Of a stretch of DNA of 64,000 nucleotides, positions 41,149 through 50,036 are shown one piece after another. Below the pieces are notes generated by a model. That model saw only the letters and a program-made list of their open reading frames with translations, ran no database searches and was not told the DNA's origin. Origin of the DNA: Rhodococcus sp. 1163. Its GTDB lineage: Bacteria > Actinomycetota > Actinomycetes > Mycobacteriales > Mycobacteriaceae. A program made the position numbers and the translations under genes. The DNA lies in contig NZ_MKKX01000028.1 in assembly GCF_002091985.1 (NCBI RefSeq), positions 115,743 through 179,742 of the forward strand, written 5' to 3'. Every line of letters starts with the position of its first letter. The first letter of the stretch is position 1.

Positions 41149-42615
41149 ATGGATACCTTGGATATTTCGAGGTGGCAATTCGGTATCACCACCGTTTACC
41201 ACTTCATTCTCGTTCCGCTGACGATCGGTCTTGCCCCGATCATCGCGGCGATGCAGACGATGTGGGTGATCACCAAGAAGGACTCCTGGTATCGACTCAC
41301 CAAGTTCTTCGGAAAACTTTTCCTCATCAACTTCGCGCTCGGTGTCGCAACCGGCATCGTGCAGGAGTTCCAGTTCGGCATGAACTGGAGCGAGTACTCC
41401 CGCTTCGTCGGTGACGTCTTCGGTGCACCGCTCGCGCTGGAAGGGCTCGTCGCGTTCTTCCTCGAGTCGACGTTCCTCGGGCTGTGGATATTCGGATGGG
41501 GCCGGCTGCCCAAACTTGTTCACCTGGCCACGATCTGGCTCGTCGCGATCGGTGTCAACGCCTCCGCCTTCTTCATCATCGCCGCCAATTCGTTCATGCA
41601 GCATCCAGTCGGTGCGATCTACAACGAAGAGACCGGTCGCGCGGAACTGACGAGTATCTGGGAACTGCTTACCAACAACACCGCCCTCGCCGCATTTCCG
41701 CACGCCGTCGCCGGTGCATTCCTGACGGCCGGAACGTTCGTCGCCGGGATCTCGGGCTGGTGGATGGTCCGCGAGGCACGCAAGGGTCGCGACACCAACT
41801 CGCGGAGCATGTTCCGTCCGGCCGCTCGCATGTCCTTCGTGGTCATGATCCTGTCCGGCATCGCGCTGATCTACACCGGTGATGTCCAGGGCAAGCTCAT
41901 GTTCGAGCAGCAACCCATGAAGATGGCCTCGGCGGAATCGCTCTGCCACACCGAAACCGATCCGAACTTTTCGATCCTGACTGTCGGCACCCACAACAAC
42001 TGCGATGGCGTCACCCACGTTCTCGAGGTGCCGTTCGTGCTGCCCTATCTTGCCGAGGGACAGTTCTCCGGAGTGACCCTGCAGGGCGTCGAAGACCTAC
42101 AACTTCAGTACGAACAGCAGTTCGGACCGGGCAACTACCGGCCCAACCTGTTCGTCACCTACTGGGCATTCCGCGCGATGATCGGCCTGGCCGCGGGCTC
42201 GGCACTGCTCGCGATCGCCGGACTCTGGGTTACCCGAGGGGGACGCGTCCCGAACCAGCGCTGGTTCTCCTGGCTGAGCCTCGCCGCGATCCCGACGCCG
42301 TTCCTGGCCAACAGCGCCGGCTGGATCTTCACCGAAATGGGACGTCAGCCGTGGGTTGTCGCTCCCAACCCGACCGGTGTCGATCGAATCAGACTCACGG
42401 TCGATCAAGGAGTGTCCGATCACCCGGCCTCCCTCGTCGTTGCCTCGCTGGTGACGTTCACGGTGGTCTACGCAGCTCTCGGCGTCGTGTGGTACTACCT
42501 CCTCCACAAATATGTAGTCGAAGGCCCGCTCGAACACGATCAGCACCCGCCGGGTGGCGATCAAGACGATCCGACGGATGACGACGCTCCGCAACAACTC
42601 TCGTTCGCGTACTGA
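41149..42615 (+). CDS. cydA: Cytochrome bd quinol oxidase subunit I
   Basis: 488-residue membrane protein. WQFGITTVYHFILVPLTIGLA contains the N-terminal haem-ligand His. FQFGMNWSEYSRFVGD and TEMGRQPWVV are highly conserved in CydA, and the Q-loop is of the short type. High-affinity terminal oxidase for low oxygen or inhibition of the cytochrome bc1-aa3 branch. First gene of cydABDC. Confidence 0.97.
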   Translation: MDTLDISRWQFGITTVYHFILVPLTIGLAPIIAAMQTMWVITKKDSWYRLTKFFGKLFLINFALGVATGIVQEFQFGMNWSEYSRFVGDVFGAPLALEGLVAFFLESTFLGLWIFGWGRLPKLVHLATIWLVAIGVNASAFFIIAANSFMQHPVGAIYNEETGRAELTSIWELLTNNTALAAFPHAVAGAFLTAGTFVAGISGWWMVREARKGRDTNSRSMFRPAARMSFVVMILSGIALIYTGDVQGKLMFEQQPMKMASAESLCHTETDPNFSILTVGTHNNCDGVTHVLEVPFVLPYLAEGQFSGVTLQGVEDLQLQYEQQFGPGNYRPNLFVTYWAFRAMIGLAAGSALLAIAGLWVTRGGRVPNQRWFSWLSLAAIPTPFLANSAGWIFTEMGRQPWVVAPNPTGVDRIRLTVDQGVSDHPASLVVASLVTFTVVYAALGVVWYYLLHKYVVEGPLEHDQHPPGGDQDDPTDDDAPQQLSFAY

Positions 42616-42626
42616 GGGGAACGGTC

Positions 42627-43670
42627 ATGGGACTTCAAGAATTCTGGTTCGTCGCGATCGCAGTGCTGTTCGTGGGCTACTTCGTCCTCGAAGGTTTCGA
42701 CTTCGGCGTCGGCATGCTGATCCCGGTTTTCGGACGGGCATCGGATCCGCAGGTCGGAGAACGCAGGCGTCGCGCAGTTCTCAACACCATCGGCCCGGTG
42801 TGGGACGGCAACGAGGTGTGGCTCATCACTGCCGGAGGTGCACTGTTCGCAGCCTTTCCGGAGTGGTACGCAACCCTGTTCTCCGGGTTCTACATACCGC
42901 TGCTGCTGATCCTCGTCGCGCTCATCCTGCGTATCTGCGCCATCGAGTACCGCGGCAAAATCGACGACCCGGTGTGGCGACGACGCTGTGATCTCGGCAT
43001 AGGCATCGGCTCGTGGATACCGGCCGTGCTGTGGGGCGTCGCGTTCGCCAACATCGTGCGCGGAGTGGCGATCGACGAGAACAAGAAGGTGACCGCCGGG
43101 TTCTTCGACCTGCTTTCCCCGTATGCCCTGCTCGGCGGCGCCACGATGGCGCTGGTGTTCGCGCTGCACGGAGCGGTGTTCATCGCGCTCAAGACTTCCG
43201 ATGACGTGCACGAGGACGCGGTCAAAATGGCGGTACGACTGTCGGTTCCGGCTGTCGTGGTCGGCGGCGCCTTCGCGCTGTGGACCCAACTCGCCTACGG
43301 AACAGGGTGGACGTGGATCATGGTCGCGATCGCCGCTATCGCGCTGATCGCCGTTGTCGCTCTCACCGCCAAGGTGCGCGAGGGCTGGGCATTCGTGTTC
43401 ACCACGATCGCCGTCATCGCCGTCGTCGTACTGCTGTTCGGATCACTGTTCCCCGACGTGATGCCGTCCACGACGGATCCCGCATTCAGCTTGACCATCG
43501 AGAACGCGTCGTCGAGCCCGTACACGCTCAAGGTGATGACCTGGGCAGCTGCCTTCACGGCACCGGTCGTCATCGGCTATCAGGCGTGGACGTACTGGGT
43601 GTTCCGCCAGCGCATCTCCACCGCGCACATCCCCGACTCGATCGGATTGCCGCTCGGTCGCAAGTCATGA
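42627..43670 (+). CDS. cydB: Cytochrome bd quinol oxidase subunit II
   Basis: 347-residue membrane subunit. FVGYFVLEGFDFGVGML, GPVWDGNEVWLITAGGA and RGVAIDENKKV are conserved in CydB. Eleven bases behind cydA with GAGGGGAACGG before the ATG. The stop overlaps the cydD start (ATGA at 43667-43670). Confidence 0.97.
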   Translation: MGLQEFWFVAIAVLFVGYFVLEGFDFGVGMLIPVFGRASDPQVGERRRRAVLNTIGPVWDGNEVWLITAGGALFAAFPEWYATLFSGFYIPLLLILVALILRICAIEYRGKIDDPVWRRRCDLGIGIGSWIPAVLWGVAFANIVRGVAIDENKKVTAGFFDLLSPYALLGGATMALVFALHGAVFIALKTSDDVHEDAVKMAVRLSVPAVVVGGAFALWTQLAYGTGWTWIMVAIAAIALIAVVALTAKVREGWAFVFTTIAVIAVVVLLFGSLFPDVMPSTTDPAFSLTIENASSSPYTLKVMTWAAAFTAPVVIGYQAWTYWVFRQRISTAHIPDSIGLPLGRKS

Positions 43671-45340
43671 CAGTCACCGCCGCGCCGCGCCGGGGACCGA
43701 TCGACCCCCGGTTGTGGCGGTACTCGCGATCGGCGCGGCGGTATCTGCTGTTGACAGTGCTTCTTTCGCTCGTCGATACCGCGGCGATCATCGTCTCCGC
43801 GGTCATGACAGGCACAGTGCTCGCGGGCGTCATCACCGATCCCGCAGCACGATCGATCTCGAACTGGTCCGGGCAGTTGGCAGTTCTTGCCGGAGCCATC
43901 GTGGTCAGAACTACCTCGACATGGCTGCAATCGCGCTACGCGCATCGTGCGGCCTCGCGCGTGGTCGAAGAGCTCGAGAACGATGTCCTCGCCGCCGCGT
44001 CGAACAGTGATCCACGTCGACTCGATTCCGAGCGCGAAGGCGTCGCGACGGTCGTGACCAGGGCTTTGGGCGGTCTCGCTCCCTACCTCACCGGCTATGT
44101 GCCCGCGCTGATCCTGGCGGGAACGCTGACGCCACTGACGCTCGTGGTCATCCTGACCGAGGATCTGACGTCGGCAGCGATCATCTTTTTCACGCTTCCG
44201 CTGATTCCGATCTTCATGATCCTGATCGGCCTGCTGACCAAGGGGAAGGCAGAGGCAACGCTCGAATCGATGACGCGTTTGTCTGCCCAACTGCTCGACC
44301 TCCTCGCCGGACTTCCGACGCTCCGGGCACTGGGCCGTGAACACGGGCCTGCAGCGCGGGTACGGGCACTCGGCGAGGCACATCGACGCGCGACCATGCG
44401 TGCACTGAAGATCGCGTTTCTGTCCTCGATGGTTCTCGAACTACTTGCCACTCTGTGTGTCGCTCTCGTCGCCGTGAGCATCGGACTCCGACTGGTCTTC
44501 GGGGACATGGCTCTCGAGGCCGGCATCATCGCGCTGGTACTTGCACCCGAGGTGTACGTTCCGCTACGCCGGGTCGGGGCGCAATTCCACGCCGCCGAGG
44601 ACGGCGTCGCTGCGTCGGAGAAGGCGTTCGGCGTGCTGGACGATCGCCCGACGGAGAGGGCAGGAACGCGTTCGATTCAAGCCCGTGGCGCACGGCTGGA
44701 GCTGGCTTCGATTTCTGTCGATGCCCGTGGCGGCAGCGCCCCACACCGACTCGACGCCGTATTCGAACCCGGTACCGTAACGGTGCTGGCCGGTGCGAAC
44801 GGGGCAGGAAAGTCTACGGCGCTGAGCGTGATTCTCGCGCTGACTGCGCCCGACGAAGGCACGGTCACCGTCGGCGGAACAGACTTGGCCGACGTCGATG
44901 TGCAGTCCTGGTGGCGTCAGATCGCATGGCTCCCACAGCGACCGGTCCTTCTTCCCGGCACCCTGGAGAGCAACCTCCTGCTCACCGGAACACGGCCCGA
45001 TCCCCAGGAACTCGACAGTATTTGCGCAGCAACAGGTTTCGATCAGGTTCTGGCAGAGCTACCGCTCGGATGGCAGACCGTCGTCGGTACCGGAGGTGTC
45101 GGGCTCTCCCTCGGACAGCGCCAACGCCTCGCGCTGACACGAGTCCTGACCTCCTCGGCCCCGGTGCTTCTGCTGGACGAACCCACGGCTCACCTCGACG
45201 CGACCCACGAAGCGACAGTACTGAAAACCATTCGTCGCCTCGCCGACGAGGGCAGAACCGTCGTAGTGGTCGGTCACCGTCGTTCGGTTCTCATCAGTGC
45301 CGACACGATCATCGAAGTGCAGGCACGCCATGCTCGTTGA
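43667..45340 (+). CDS. cydD: Thiol reductant ABC exporter subunit CydD
   Basis: 557 residues, fused permease-ATPase. Six-helix transmembrane domain (about 1-310), then an ATPase with Walker A GANGAGKST, signature LSLGQRQRLAL and Walker B VLLLDEPTAHLD. With CydC it moves cysteine/glutathione-type thiols and is needed to assemble cytochrome bd. Start at ATG 43667 because of coupling with cydB; the open frame continues upstream in the shadow of cydB. Confidence 0.95.
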   Translation: MTVTAAPRRGPIDPRLWRYSRSARRYLLLTVLLSLVDTAAIIVSAVMTGTVLAGVITDPAARSISNWSGQLAVLAGAIVVRTTSTWLQSRYAHRAASRVVEELENDVLAAASNSDPRRLDSEREGVATVVTRALGGLAPYLTGYVPALILAGTLTPLTLVVILTEDLTSAAIIFFTLPLIPIFMILIGLLTKGKAEATLESMTRLSAQLLDLLAGLPTLRALGREHGPAARVRALGEAHRRATMRALKIAFLSSMVLELLATLCVALVAVSIGLRLVFGDMALEAGIIALVLAPEVYVPLRRVGAQFHAAEDGVAASEKAFGVLDDRPTERAGTRSIQARGARLELASISVDARGGSAPHRLDAVFEPGTVTVLAGANGAGKSTALSVILALTAPDEGTVTVGGTDLADVDVQSWWRQIAWLPQRPVLLPGTLESNLLLTGTRPDPQELDSICAATGFDQVLAELPLGWQTVVGTGGVGLSLGQRQRLALTRVLTSSAPVLLLDEPTAHLDATHEATVLKTIRRLADEGRTVVVVGHRRSVLISADTIIEVQARHAR

Positions 45341-47045
45341 CCTTCGGCGCGCTCTCGAACTTCTCGAACTTCGTCCGTCCCGAGTCGCCATGTCCGTGGC
45401 GGCAGGGGTCGCGACCTTGGGTAGCGCACTGACCCTTGCGGCGGTATCCGCTTGGCTCATCACCCGCGCCTGGCAGATGCCACCGGTGTTGGATCTGACG
45501 GTCGCCGTCGTCGCTGTTCGAGCACTGGGCATTTCGCGCGGCGTATTCCGATACCTGGAACGCCTGGCAACCCACGACACCGCCCTGCGCGGAACGACGT
45601 CGGCGAGAACCCGTCTCTACGAACGGCTCGCCGCAGGCAACCCGGCTGCAGCAGCGGGATTGCGTCGCGGCGATCTGATGTCGCGCACCGGCAACGACGT
45701 CGACGTGCTCGGTGACGTCGTGGTGCGTGCGATCGTGCCGATCTGCGTATCGATAGTTCTGGCGATTGCGGCTGTCGTCGTGTTGGCGTTCGTCTCGCCG
45801 GCCGCGGCATTGATTCTGTTGCTGGCTCTCGTGGTCGCCGGGGTACTCGCTCCCTACTGGGCGGCGAGATCTGCCGTCATCGCCGAGTCCGAGGGCATTT
45901 CGGCCCGGGCGGAGTTCAGCGAAACCGCCGTCCGCGCCCTCGATCACGCCGGGGAACTGCGGGTCGCCGGACGATTGGACAAGACCCTTCGGGATGCTGC
46001 CGAAGCCAACCGTGCATCGGTGAAGGCCCGCGACCGGGCGGCACTGCCTGCAGCCTTCGCCGACGCGGCATTACCTCTCTCCATCGGTGCGGCGGTGCTG
46101 GGCTCCCTGCTCGTCGGTATCTCGTTGTACGGCAGCACAGGCGGAACAGCTGGTGGTATGACGCCGATGGCGTTGGCGATCATCGTGCTCGTGCCGCTTT
46201 CCGCCTTCGAGGCGACCTCTGCGCTGCCTGGTGCCGCCATTGCACTCACGAGAGCACGCATTTCGGCGTCACGCATCGTGGAGCTGCTGGACGCTGCGGA
46301 CGAGCCCGCTCCGCAGACAGTGAATGATCTGGACTCGCTCACCGATCGTGTCACTGCGAGAAACTTGCGGTGCGGCTGGCCGGGGTCTTCCTCGACTACG
46401 GTGCCGGTCGATCTCGATGTCGGTCCCGGGGCGAGGGTGGCGATCGTCGGCCCCAGCGGTATCGGCAAGAGCACCCTCTTGATGACGCTCGCGGGACTGC
46501 TGCCACCGATCAGCGGAACCGTCGAGGGCTCCGGTGCCCGTTTCTTCGCCGAAGATGCACACTTGTTCGACACCTCGATTCTCGAAAACCTGAGGGTGGC
46601 ACGCGGCGACGTGCAGCCGGACGAGGCGGTCGAGGCGCTCGACCGAGTCGGCCTCGGCGCCTGGATCTCTTCGCTCCCGGACGGCATCGACACGACCCTC
46701 GTCGGCGGTGCACAGGCGGTGTCCGGAGGACAGCGTCGACGCCTTCTGCTGGCTCGTGCACTGTTGTCCGACGCGCGGATTCTGCTGCTGGACGAACCGA
46801 CCGAACACCTCGACGACGACGGGGGAGCGCAGCTGCTGCGACGGCTCCTCGACCGCTCCGACGGTATCGTCGACGGGAATCGTGCGGTCGTGGTGGTAAC
46901 GCATCAGCTTCCGCCGGACAACCATGCTGACCTGGTCTTGGACCTCGACCTTCCCGGCGAAATCATTCCTTTGCCGACTTCGGAATCGCGGCGTACGTTG
47001 TTGAGTACACGGGAGAGGAGGTGGTCTGACGTTGAAGAACTCTAG
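45330..47045 (+). CDS. cydC: Thiol reductant ABC exporter subunit CydC
   Basis: 571 residues, half of the CydDC heterodimer. N-terminal transmembrane domain with LERLATHDTALRGTTSART, then Walker A GPSGIGKST, signature VSGGQRRRLLLA and Walker B ILLLDEPTEHLD. ATG 45330 overlaps the end of cydD by 11 bases. Last gene of the operon; the convergent gap behind it contains the branched inverted repeat at 47138-47199. Confidence 0.95.
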   Translation: MLVDLRRALELLELRPSRVAMSVAAGVATLGSALTLAAVSAWLITRAWQMPPVLDLTVAVVAVRALGISRGVFRYLERLATHDTALRGTTSARTRLYERLAAGNPAAAAGLRRGDLMSRTGNDVDVLGDVVVRAIVPICVSIVLAIAAVVVLAFVSPAAALILLLALVVAGVLAPYWAARSAVIAESEGISARAEFSETAVRALDHAGELRVAGRLDKTLRDAAEANRASVKARDRAALPAAFADAALPLSIGAAVLGSLLVGISLYGSTGGTAGGMTPMALAIIVLVPLSAFEATSALPGAAIALTRARISASRIVELLDAADEPAPQTVNDLDSLTDRVTARNLRCGWPGSSSTTVPVDLDVGPGARVAIVGPSGIGKSTLLMTLAGLLPPISGTVEGSGARFFAEDAHLFDTSILENLRVARGDVQPDEAVEALDRVGLGAWISSLPDGIDTTLVGGAQAVSGGQRRRLLLARALLSDARILLLDEPTEHLDDDGGAQLLRRLLDRSDGIVDGNRAVVVVTHQLPPDNHADLVLDLDLPGEIIPLPTSESRRTLLSTRERRWSDVEEL

Positions 47046-47137
47046 GACGCGTGAGGTGGCTGTCAGCTAGCCGCAACCGCTGACGGATTCACTTTTCGAA
47101 GACCGCGCGAGCGGCAAGCGAATCCAAGGCAGCTACC

Positions 47138-47199
47138 CGGCTCCCGAGCCCTCGGTCATATCCGGCCGAGACCTGAAAACAGGTATGGCTCGGGGGCCG
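47138..47199 (+). ncRNA. Branched (three-way junction) inverted-repeat element behind cydC
   Basis: Outer stem 47138-47150 with 47187-47199 (13 pairs, one G-U on the plus strand but an A-C mismatch on the minus strand). It encloses two adjacent hairpins: CTCGG...CCGAG (47151-47170) and ACCTG-AAAA-CAGGT (47171-47184). This folds as a compact three-way junction, better on the plus strand. It may be a bidirectional terminator between cydC and nitrobindin, or a structured 3' element or small RNA. No known RNA family was recognised. Confidence 0.45.
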
Positions 47200-47245
47200 T
47201 TCGCGTGCGTCGGAAGTACGGCCCGAAGGACCGATGAGTGACTTT

Positions 47246-47920
47246 TCAGCCGATATAGCGGACGAGGCGAGCAGACAGCCGCGGTGCCAGCTCGCCGTCG
47301 GCGTCGACACGTTCCTCGACGTACGCGAGGTCGGCACCATCGACGATGCCGTACAGCCGCTTGGCGCCACCGACGAGGGCGCCCGAAGTGGACCGGATGA
47401 CGACATCGGTCGCGAGTTCCCACGAAGTCTGATTCAGTGCGTGCCCGTAATAGAGTTCGACGACGCCGGTGCTGTGCGTCAGCAGAAACTCGATGACCTC
47501 AGGCGTCTCGCTGCCCTTGACGTCATCGCCGGTGATCCGCCAGAAGCCGGTTTCGCGAAGATCGGGATGCGCGTAGTTGCCGTCGGAGTCGAGGCGCCAC
47601 GAGCGCGATTCCCAGCTGAGGTAGGCACCGCCGTCGTGTGAGACGACAATTTGCTGCCCGAACGGGTACTCCTGTCCCGACTCGGGATCGCGACCCTCAC
47701 CTTCGCCGCGCCAGACGCCGACCAACGGAAGCAGCGCAAGCATCGCTGGATTCAGTTCGGGTCCGAGGCGAAGGTTGGCGGTGTCTTCAGGGTGCGGAAG
47801 ATCCGGCAACGTCGGAATGTTGCGTGCCGACGCCGCCGCAAATTTCTCGGCAGCTTCGGCGATCGCTTCATCGGCGGACCGTGTGGTCTCGCCCGACCCG
47901 TCGGCTGCGCGCTCGGTCAC
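47246..47920 (-). CDS. Nitrobindin-like haem-binding beta-barrel protein
   Basis: 224 residues; the core from about residue 65 on is a FABP-like ten-strand barrel. The nitrobindin signature GxWxGxG is present as [11 protein letters not shown], with [20 protein letters not shown] and the late strand [16 protein letters not shown]. Family members bind ferric haem and isomerise peroxynitrite or sense NO. The GTG start at 47920 overlaps the stop of a tiny upstream frame (GTGA). Being next to cytochrome bd, which resists NO, is suggestive, but homologues occur here without cyd. Confidence 0.88.
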   Translation of the reverse strand: MTERAADGSGETTRSADEAIAEAAEKFAAASARNIPTLPDLPHPEDTANLRLGPELNPAMLALLPLVGVWRGEGEGRDPESGQEYPFGQQIVVSHDGGAYLSWESRSWRLDSDGNYAHPDLRETGFWRITGDDVKGSETPEVIEFLLTHSTGVVELYYGHALNQTSWELATDVVIRSTSGALVGGAKRLYGIVDGADLAYVEERVDADGELAPRLSARLVRYIG

Positions 47921-48015
47921 GATTCTTCGGTGACCAAGCGGTAGACGACGTAGAGCGAGAACGCGATGATGGCTACTGCAGCCAGTGCCAGCAGAAGCTC
48001 GAAGAAGATGACCAC
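47917..48015 (-). CDS. 32-residue single-span membrane protein upstream of nitrobindin
   Basis: Frame GTG 48015 to TGA 47917 encoding [19 protein letters not shown] followed by [13 protein letters not shown]: one hydrophobic helix of about 24 residues and a short charged tail. The stop overlaps the nitrobindin GTG, which argues that both are translated together. Codon use is like its neighbours. No clear Shine-Dalgarno sequence. The function cannot be inferred; a chance frame is possible. Confidence 0.5.
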   Translation of the reverse strand: MVIFFELLLALAAVAIIAFSLYVVYRLVTEES

Positions 48016-48141
48016 GACGCCGAGTTTAGACCCACCCGATTCACTGCGCAGAATCGCGGTGGGGACAACGCCGAAGTCGATAGTGCGATCTCCCAGAATC
48101 CGGCCCCTGACATCGGGGTTTCACACTCTGTAGCAAACGGT

Positions 48142-48200
48142 TCGGGCTCGGCACGGTACCTTCTCCAGTGTGGTGTCGGGCGGTCTGCGCCCGACTTTTT
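48142..48200 (+). promoter_or_regulatory. Attenuator-like leader of the cutinase gene
   Basis: GTCGGGCG-GTCTG-CGCCCGAC followed by TTTTT (48175-48200) is a canonical intrinsic terminator 45 bases before the coding start. Since the upstream gene is divergent, a plus-strand transcript must begin shortly before it. TCGGGC at 48142-48147 can pair with GCCCGA (48189-48194) and so could form a competing antiterminator. Confidence 0.6.
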
Positions 48201-48244
48201 GTCTTGTCGAAAGCTGTCTCGAAGTGTGCTGGAGAGGATCTCGG

Positions 48245-49660
48245 ATGCGTTGCCGAACACGTGCGGGCTCGATTTTGACGAAGTCCGCGACGCTGGGGGT
48301 GGCGTTGCTCCTCGCCGTTCCCGCGGCGGCAGCCGCAGCTCCGGAATCGGGCTCGTCGACGACCGGGTCTGCAACCGGGTCCTCTTCCGAAGACGACGGC
48401 CCGAATGTCGACCCGAACAACTTTGCGCGAGAGTGCCCGGACGTTCTGATGCTCGCAGTGTCCGGCGCCACCGACTCGGATGCCGACCGTGATCCGCTGA
48501 ACGAAGAACCCCGGTCCCCGACGGGCAATTGGGTGGGCAACGTGACGCTCCCCGTCGGCCAGGCCGGCGCGAGCAACCCGGGATCGGTCGGCTGGCTGTA
48601 CGTTCCGTATCCATCGACGTACGGAGTGGGCCTGGTCTCCGACGTGCCCACGTATCAAGAATCGGTTGCCGCAGGTGTCGCCTCGACCAACCGTCTGCTC
48701 GATGAGTACAAGAACAAGTGCGGTGAAGACACCAAGTTCGTGCTCCTCGGCTACAGCGTCGGCGGCGAGGTGGTCGAGCGTGTCGCGATGGAACTCGGAC
48801 ACCGCGCACCCGATGCCCTCGTCACGGGCGAGGACATCGCCGGTGTCGCGCTCCTGGGGGATCCGTACCGACCTGCAGGCGTACCCAATATCGACGAGCC
48901 CGGCCCGACACGCGGGGGTTTCCAGTCGCCGGAGGCCAAGGATTACGGCACGCTGAACGACAAGATGACGTGGGCTTGTCGGCCCTACGATCTTGCCTGC
49001 GACGCTCCCGCGAACATTCTCGCGCTGCAACTGGCGCTCGGAGTGCTCGGACAGATGCGGCTGACAGTGCTCGACCCCGTCCAGACCGTCGCCGACTTCG
49101 CCCGCACCGTGACCTCCATAGCCACCCGTGCGATCGTCGACATCGTCACCCAGAAGGACTGGGTCGGGTCCGAGGAGACGCTGCTCGAAGTGCTTCTCAA
49201 GGTTTCCGATCGGACCTATGAGGTCGACGAGGGTAAAGCCCGTGCAGAGCTGACCCCTGAGCGTCTGCGCGAAGACCTCGACTGGGCGATGGGGCCAGGA
49301 GCCGAGACGGTGCGTGCGAAAGTACGTGCCGAAGGCGAAGGTCTGGTGGCGAACAACAGGGGGATAGTCGACGTCCTCATCGAGCCGTACATCTTTCTCG
49401 GATTCCTCCAGCACCTGTTGTACTGGAACAACAATCCGAATGACGGCCGCGTATGGGAGAGCGAAAAAATTGTCGCCTGGGTGACGGATCTGGCCGAAAT
49501 CGAACGCGAGAACAAGCGCGCCGGCGATGCATCTCCGGCACCCTCCGAGGTCGAGCCCGACCCGGCTCCGCAGACACTCCCGACGCCCGGAACCCTCACT
49601 CGTGACACCGATCTGGGAGCACTGCTCGATTCCTTCGGCGTAGCGCTACCGCAGAACTAG
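48245..49660 (+). CDS. Secreted cutinase-like alpha/beta-hydrolase
   Basis: 471 residues. Signal peptide about 1-35 (KSATLGVALLLAVPAAAAAAP). CPDVLMLAVSGATDSD and the nucleophile elbow LLGYSVGGEV match cutinase/PE-PPE esterases, and a second Cys pair region (WACRPYDLACDAP) resembles the cutinase active-site loop. The C-terminal extension (about 300-471) is rich in Pro, Glu and Ala near the end. Likely acts on lipids or esters in the envelope. ATG 48245 with GGAGAGGA upstream; an in-frame GTG at 48170 would prefix a Cys-rich segment. Confidence 0.82.
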   Translation: MRCRTRAGSILTKSATLGVALLLAVPAAAAAAPESGSSTTGSATGSSSEDDGPNVDPNNFARECPDVLMLAVSGATDSDADRDPLNEEPRSPTGNWVGNVTLPVGQAGASNPGSVGWLYVPYPSTYGVGLVSDVPTYQESVAAGVASTNRLLDEYKNKCGEDTKFVLLGYSVGGEVVERVAMELGHRAPDALVTGEDIAGVALLGDPYRPAGVPNIDEPGPTRGGFQSPEAKDYGTLNDKMTWACRPYDLACDAPANILALQLALGVLGQMRLTVLDPVQTVADFARTVTSIATRAIVDIVTQKDWVGSEETLLEVLLKVSDRTYEVDEGKARAELTPERLREDLDWAMGPGAETVRAKVRAEGEGLVANNRGIVDVLIEPYIFLGFLQHLLYWNNNPNDGRVWESEKIVAWVTDLAEIERENKRAGDASPAPSEVEPDPAPQTLPTPGTLTRDTDLGALLDSFGVALPQN

Positions 49661-49663
49661 GAC

Positions 49664-49720
49664 AGAGCACGAAAGAGCCCCGCATCGACGAAGAATCGAT
49701 GCGGGGCTCTTTCGTGCTCT
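49664..49720. terminator. Bidirectional terminator between the cutinase-like gene and DUF1416
   Basis: Perfect 25-base arms (49664-49688 and 49696-49720) with a 7-base loop. The right arm ends in CTCTTTCGTGCTCT. Separates convergent genes. Confidence 0.92.
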
Positions 49721-49728
49721 GGATGAAA

Positions 49729-50034
49729 TCAGGCTCCGACGGTCACATCCGCCGAGTGCACGCCTGCACCTTCGGGGGTGATCACCGCGTCACCGTTGCC
49801 GGACGAGGACAGTGCACGCAGGGTCCACTTGCCGGGGGCCGCGAAGAACCGGAAGTCTCCGGTTCCCGACGCCACTACCTCTGCTGTGAACTCGCCGGTT
49901 CCGTCGAGCAAACGCACGAATGCGCCGCCCACAGGCTCACCGTCGGTGGCAAGAACACGACCGGTGATGACGGTCTCCTTCTCGACATCGACGCCTGCCG
50001 GAATCGTTTGGCCTTGAACGGGTGCTCCGCACAT
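49729..50034 (-). CDS. DUF1416 protein (SseC-like)
   Basis: 101 residues, starting MCGAPVQGQTIPAGVD, with a carboxypeptidase-regulatory-like beta-sandwich (VITGRVLATDGEPVGGAFVRLLD, GDFRFFAAPGKWTLR). Always found directly behind the thiosulfate sulfurtransferase in mycolate actinobacteria (SseC in mycobacteria). The conserved Cys at residue 2 may take part in sulfur transfer; this is not proven. Two bases separate it from the sulfurtransferase stop. Confidence 0.9.
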   Translation of the reverse strand: MCGAPVQGQTIPAGVDVEKETVITGRVLATDGEPVGGAFVRLLDGTGEFTAEVVASGTGDFRFFAAPGKWTLRALSSSGNGDAVITPEGAGVHSADVTVGA

Positions 50035-50036
50035 GA

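Noticed and set aside
43280..43666. Upstream extension of cydD into cydB
   Set aside because: The extension is a shadow of cydB; the ATGA overlap at 43667 and the conserved CydD N-terminus mark the real start.
47138..47199. Branched element considered as a tRNA or known riboswitch
   Set aside because: A 13-pair outer stem and two 5-pair arms do not fit a cloverleaf, there is no anticodon or T-loop sequence, and no riboswitch core was recognised.
49664..49720. Perfect 25-base inverted repeat considered as a mobile-element remnant
   Set aside because: Same reasoning: convergent genes, short loop, no flanking duplication.
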